Made by a program: the position numbers and the translations under genes | The notes under the pieces: generated by a model | Seen by the model: the letters and a program-made list of their open reading frames with translations, nothing else | The model's database searches: none | What the model was told of the DNA's origin: nothing | Assembly (NCBI GenBank): GCA_026545225.1 | Contig: CM048853.1 | Location: 44,966,755 to 45,030,754 of the forward strand | DNA from: Cornus controversa | Lineage: Eukaryota; Streptophyta; Magnoliopsida; Cornales; Cornaceae | Direction of reading: 5' to 3' | Length of the DNA stretch: 64,000 nucleotides | Shown: piece after piece, positions 60,595 through 64,000 of the stretch | Layout of the letters: every line of letters starts with the position of its first letter | Numbering within the stretch: position 1 is the first letter of the stretch

Positions 60595-62501
60595 TCAATG
60601 AATAGTATGCCCATTATTGTAATTCCAGCCATGAAGAGTAACTCTTGGGGTGACACCTGGAGGGACCTCAAAAGAGAGAGTGATAGGCATCACCTCCCCC
60701 GGCACCAGTGAGAAATAGTTATCAGAATAATGAACAGGAAGAATCCTTGTGTCTTCCCCTTCCTTGTGATCCTTCTTTGAAGCATGAACAGAGAAATTAA
60801 GAAAGAAAGCAACTCCAACTTCAGCTCCATTAATTTCAGCAACCTTCAAACTATTGGCTTCCCTTGAAAATTGCCTATAAATCCTCTGAATTAAACCAAC
60901 TTCATGTTTCTCCTCGATCCCGCTATGCACGGGTTCCAACGATGCCATATCAAAATCATCATCACTGTTTATTACAGTGAAATTATTCTTGTAGAGTGGA
61001 TTTGTAGAGGATGGTTTCGTTGATGTGTTCTCTACATGCATTCGGATTTCATAAGTGGAACCTTTTATTAAAGCCTGAGATGTTATCTTGAGGGGAATTT
61101 TGTTGTTTCGGTACGGTTCCAAGAGTTTGTAATCTCCTCCAGACAGATGCAACCAATAAAAGTTCCTAGATAAAATGCCATAGTCTGATATATTATAGAG
61201 TTTGAGAAGAAGAAAGTAAACTGGCTTTGGATTTTTAGACTTTGGATACTTCATCTCAAAAATCGGAACTGTTCTTTTAGATGGCACTGATAGCTTTTCT
61301 GAAACTTTGTAGTATGGACACGTTCCTTCCAGATCCCACACTGAAACTTCTATGGCTACGTTAGATAGTTCCAGTGATGTAGTGTTAACTACCTGTATAT
61401 GGCAATAAGAAATGACCATAACTTTCCTCACCATTCATAAACACCTAGTGTGTTCCATTATGTATGATTTGCATGATAAAGACAATAAAATTGTTATAGA
61501 TGCACAAATTACCTCTATAAAATACGTTGCTAGATTCAGCTGGACATGGATTGGTTCTGCAGCACAACGACAGCCATAAAACCCAGCTGTTTGGTCATGG
61601 AGATGGTCATAAAACTGACCTCTAAGACCTGTCCAAGGATTTTGAGTTTTCCAAATCAAGACACCAGTGTATTTGCTCCACATACGGGAAGTCCAACCCT
61701 CTAAGAGTGCTCTATACTGAATATAGTTAACTAGTTGAGCCTGAGAATATTATTTGGAATAAGTCAATACAAGAAAAGGAGAGAAGAGGAGACTAAAGGA
61801 ATCTTGCATTAACAGATAGAGATTGTATTTACCTTGAGACAAAAATCATCAAGATCTTTGGGGGTCCCATAAAGTAAAATCTGATCATGAACCAAATTTG
61901 GTTTTGAATAAGGTATGTATTTATGGTATTCCCATATGGGGTTTGGAACTTCTTCTATGTAACCATTGGGTAACTTTTTGAACAATGGAATCTGCCACCC
62001 TTCTGGAGGCATTGTTGCTCTGACAGTAGCTGCAACAGGCATTCCCACAGAGCCAACCTCAGGATTGAACCCATAGTTGTAGAAGTCATCCTTAAAAAAG
62101 CTTTCAGGATTCTGAATTTCATAAGGGCCATCAGTGAAGTCCCCCTTACCATTTGCAAATCCATCCCACATAGATCCTTGGATGTAAATGCGCGTACCAT
62201 CAAGATATTGGCTAGGATCTATTAACTTTTGGGTAATGTCTTCTCGTGACTTTCCACTGTCAGCTAAGCCTTCAAAGAATGGATAGAGTTTCAGGTCATT
62301 TTTCAAAGCTTCGTTGATGTCCTTTGGTGGAACTTGTTCATTCCCCCCAACCCAAAGAGCAAGACTAGGATGATTCCTCAGAAGCTTGATGGTATCCCTA
62401 GCACATAGCAAGAAAAGATCATGATCCAAGGGACCATCTGGGTTTGATACTGGGACTCCTCGTCCATCACAATCTCCAGTTATCCAAAACTCTTGCCACA
62501 C
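60595..62501 (-). CDS. EBM: Mannosylglycoprotein endo-beta-mannosidase, 3' part (GH2)
   Basis: Three terminal exons on the minus strand, all phase 0: 62501-61833 (223 codons), 61740-61513 (76), 61392-60595 (265 plus TGA). The 564 residues match the C-terminal half of plant endo-beta-mannosidase (EC 3.2.1.152), which cleaves the Man-beta-1,4-GlcNAc link in processed N-glycan cores. Evidence: [15 protein letters not shown], the glycoside hydrolase 2 acid/base motif [52 protein letters not shown], and a C-terminal beta-rich domain ending [10 protein letters not shown]. Upstream exons lie beyond 64000. No break is seen, so the gene is probably functional. Confidence 0.92.
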
Positions 62502-64000
62502 CTACAAAAAGCACATCAGTTAAAGGACGAAAATCCTGGCATATTTGATAAATTTAACTTAAAACAGAATAAGAATAATCCAATGAGGTCCACTGTGTCC
62601 CGATTGGAAAAAATCCTCTCTTTTCAGCATTCTTTCTCCCACACACCTTGCCTATTGTAGGCCAGCCACCCTTCCTAAACTAATCATATATTGGTCCATA
62701 GGCCCCATTGCTGGAAAAGATTGGAACATGTTTGGAAAAGGTCAGCTGAAAGAGAGTATGTATCTTAATTCAATCCCATTCTTTTTTTTTCTTTTTCTTT
62801 TTCTTTTTTTATAAGTTATATTCAATCCTATCCTTTTGTGCCTGATCCTAGTTATTTGTTAGGGATAGTAGCTTCAAAAGAATTGGTAGTATGTTTTAGA
62901 CAGGAAACCATTCATAATGTACAACTCCAGAAGAGATGATTCCTCTATCTGTTGAGTGCCCTTTTCAAATAGTGGTTAGCCATTCTTTGCTCCCATAAGC
63001 TTAGATGAACCTGCAGGAGTATACTTAAATAAAAAATTTCATAGCATAATCCCACTGGGGAGGCCAAAAGGGTGGGTTCTGAAGCGAGACAATCCTCCAC
63101 CAATTTCTCTTAGAGTCTTAGAAGATGCAGAACAGGGTCTTGCATCACATTAGATTCCTGAAGTAAAATTAAATGAAGCCCAACAAAAGCTGCCATTGTT
63201 GCAAATCTCCACACCTGGGTTAGAACTGTGATGATAAAAGTTCAGAAGAGTTCATTCATCTGCAGACTAGCTTTATTTTGTTAAATCACCCTACTACGTT
63301 TTGCAAAATTGTACTGCTGGAAAATTGAATTACAATGTTTCAAACAAGAAGAACACGACAAATTGAGCTAAAACCAGGAAGATGGATACCTGGAAACTGG
63401 AAATACATAAGAAGATATAAAAAGAAAATGAATGCATTCTTGGGAACCTAGCAGTAATTAAGGGGGAAAGCGTAAGATGGATTGCTCAAGAGCAACAAAG
63501 ACTAATGAATACACCAGGAAAGAGAAGTGATGATACAAATCTCCTATGACTTAGCAAAGAAAAAAATCCTATTTAGAGTAAGGCAAGAAAGGATGCATTT
63601 AGACGACTACTAGTCAATGGAACATCAACATCTTCAGTTCCAGACATTAACTAAAAAGAAAAGGAAAGGAAAGGAAAATATATTTCTAGAACTACATATC
63701 TAGCTGATACTTTCCCTGTTTTATTTAAATCTATGAGCTCTACTTATTTTCTGTGGCACTTCCAAGATACAATCTCACCACAAGAAAGAATAAATATTCT
63801 TCTGATCGATAAATAAATCAGACCCACTTTGTCCTATTCCGGACTTGAACCCTCAACCTCCTTTTTTGGGAGGTGTATTAGGTGTGTAGGAGATACCGCT
63901 CAAGCTAATGCTTGGGAATGATTATGCATTCAACTGCAGAAATTCTCCAAATCTGACTTCAGCCTCGCTACATCCTTTATATGGAATGGAATGTATACGA
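62502..64000 (-). other. Intron of the endo-beta-mannosidase gene
   Basis: An acceptor TTTTTGTAG lies directly before the exon at 62501 (minus strand). No upstream EBM exon (expected to end ..YGLL) was found before the window end, so the intron exceeds 1.5 kb. It contains a T-rich run (62785-62815) and a probable SINE. Confidence 0.6.
63780..63925 (-). mobile_element. Probable tRNA-derived SINE fragment
   Basis: On the minus strand TTAGCTTGAGCGGTA resembles a pol III A box and, about 50 bases on, GGTTCAAGTCC a B box, followed by AT-rich sequence. The pair with this spacing suggests a SINE head. There is no cloverleaf, so it is not a tRNA gene. Ends uncertain. Confidence 0.45.

Noticed and set aside
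63780-63925. tRNA gene on the minus strand
   Set aside because: A- and B-box-like motifs are present, but there is no acceptor stem or anticodon arm; a SINE fits better.

Overview
The window is nuclear DNA from a dicot plant: GT..AG introns, TIR-NBS-LRR (TNL) immune receptor genes, and many plant-type transposons. The TNLs resemble the L6/RPV1-like class that is abundant in Myrtaceae such as Eucalyptus. That placement comes from my recognition of the protein style, not from a search, so treat Myrtales as likely rather than certain.

Layout. 1-5.9 kb holds two TNLs head-to-tail. TNL-A lacks most of its TIR exon at the window edge. Its last exon runs in frame, with no stop, into the TIR domain of TNL-B, so a TNL-TNL fusion protein is possible. 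TNL-B stops early in its LRR, and its remaining 3' parts (25.1-26.55 kb and 32.6-33.0 kb) are separated from it by nested transposons. 5.86-24.5 kb holds remnants of a Gypsy chromovirus. Inserted in it is a hAT-like element (6561-20846, 8-bp target duplication). Inserted in that is a 12.3-kb foldback element (7652-19921, 9-bp target duplication) whose two arms of about 6 kb are built from tandem AT-rich repeats. Inserted in that is a 513-bp solo LTR. A TRIM retrotransposon abuts the LRR fragment at 25.1 kb. 26.55-32.6 kb is a decayed L1-type LINE, itself broken by a TRIM and two solo LTRs.

33.3-35.7 kb holds a DNA transposon, a short unknown ORF and a fragment of a SMARCA3-like HIRAN gene. 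35.73-57.27 kb is a tandem segmental duplication of about 10-11 kb. Each unit carries a TNL (+) converging on a DnaJ/ferredoxin-like gene (-). In unit 1 the TNL (TNL-C) has two frameshifts and a nonsense codon, and the DnaJ copy has lost exon 1. In unit 2 TNL-D is intact (1,027 aa) and the DnaJ gene is complete (274 aa, seven exons). The duplication breakpoints fall in DnaJ intron 1 and just upstream of the TNL.

57.8-60.5 kb is intergenic and carries two MITEs. 60.6-62.5 kb, with an intron continuing past the window end, is the 3' part of an endo-beta-mannosidase gene (-).

Functionally this is a TNL resistance cluster shaped by tandem duplication, fusion and heavy transposon insertion, next to two housekeeping-type genes. 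Exon boundaries were placed by hand from splice signals, reading phase and comparison between the duplicated copies. No search was run.
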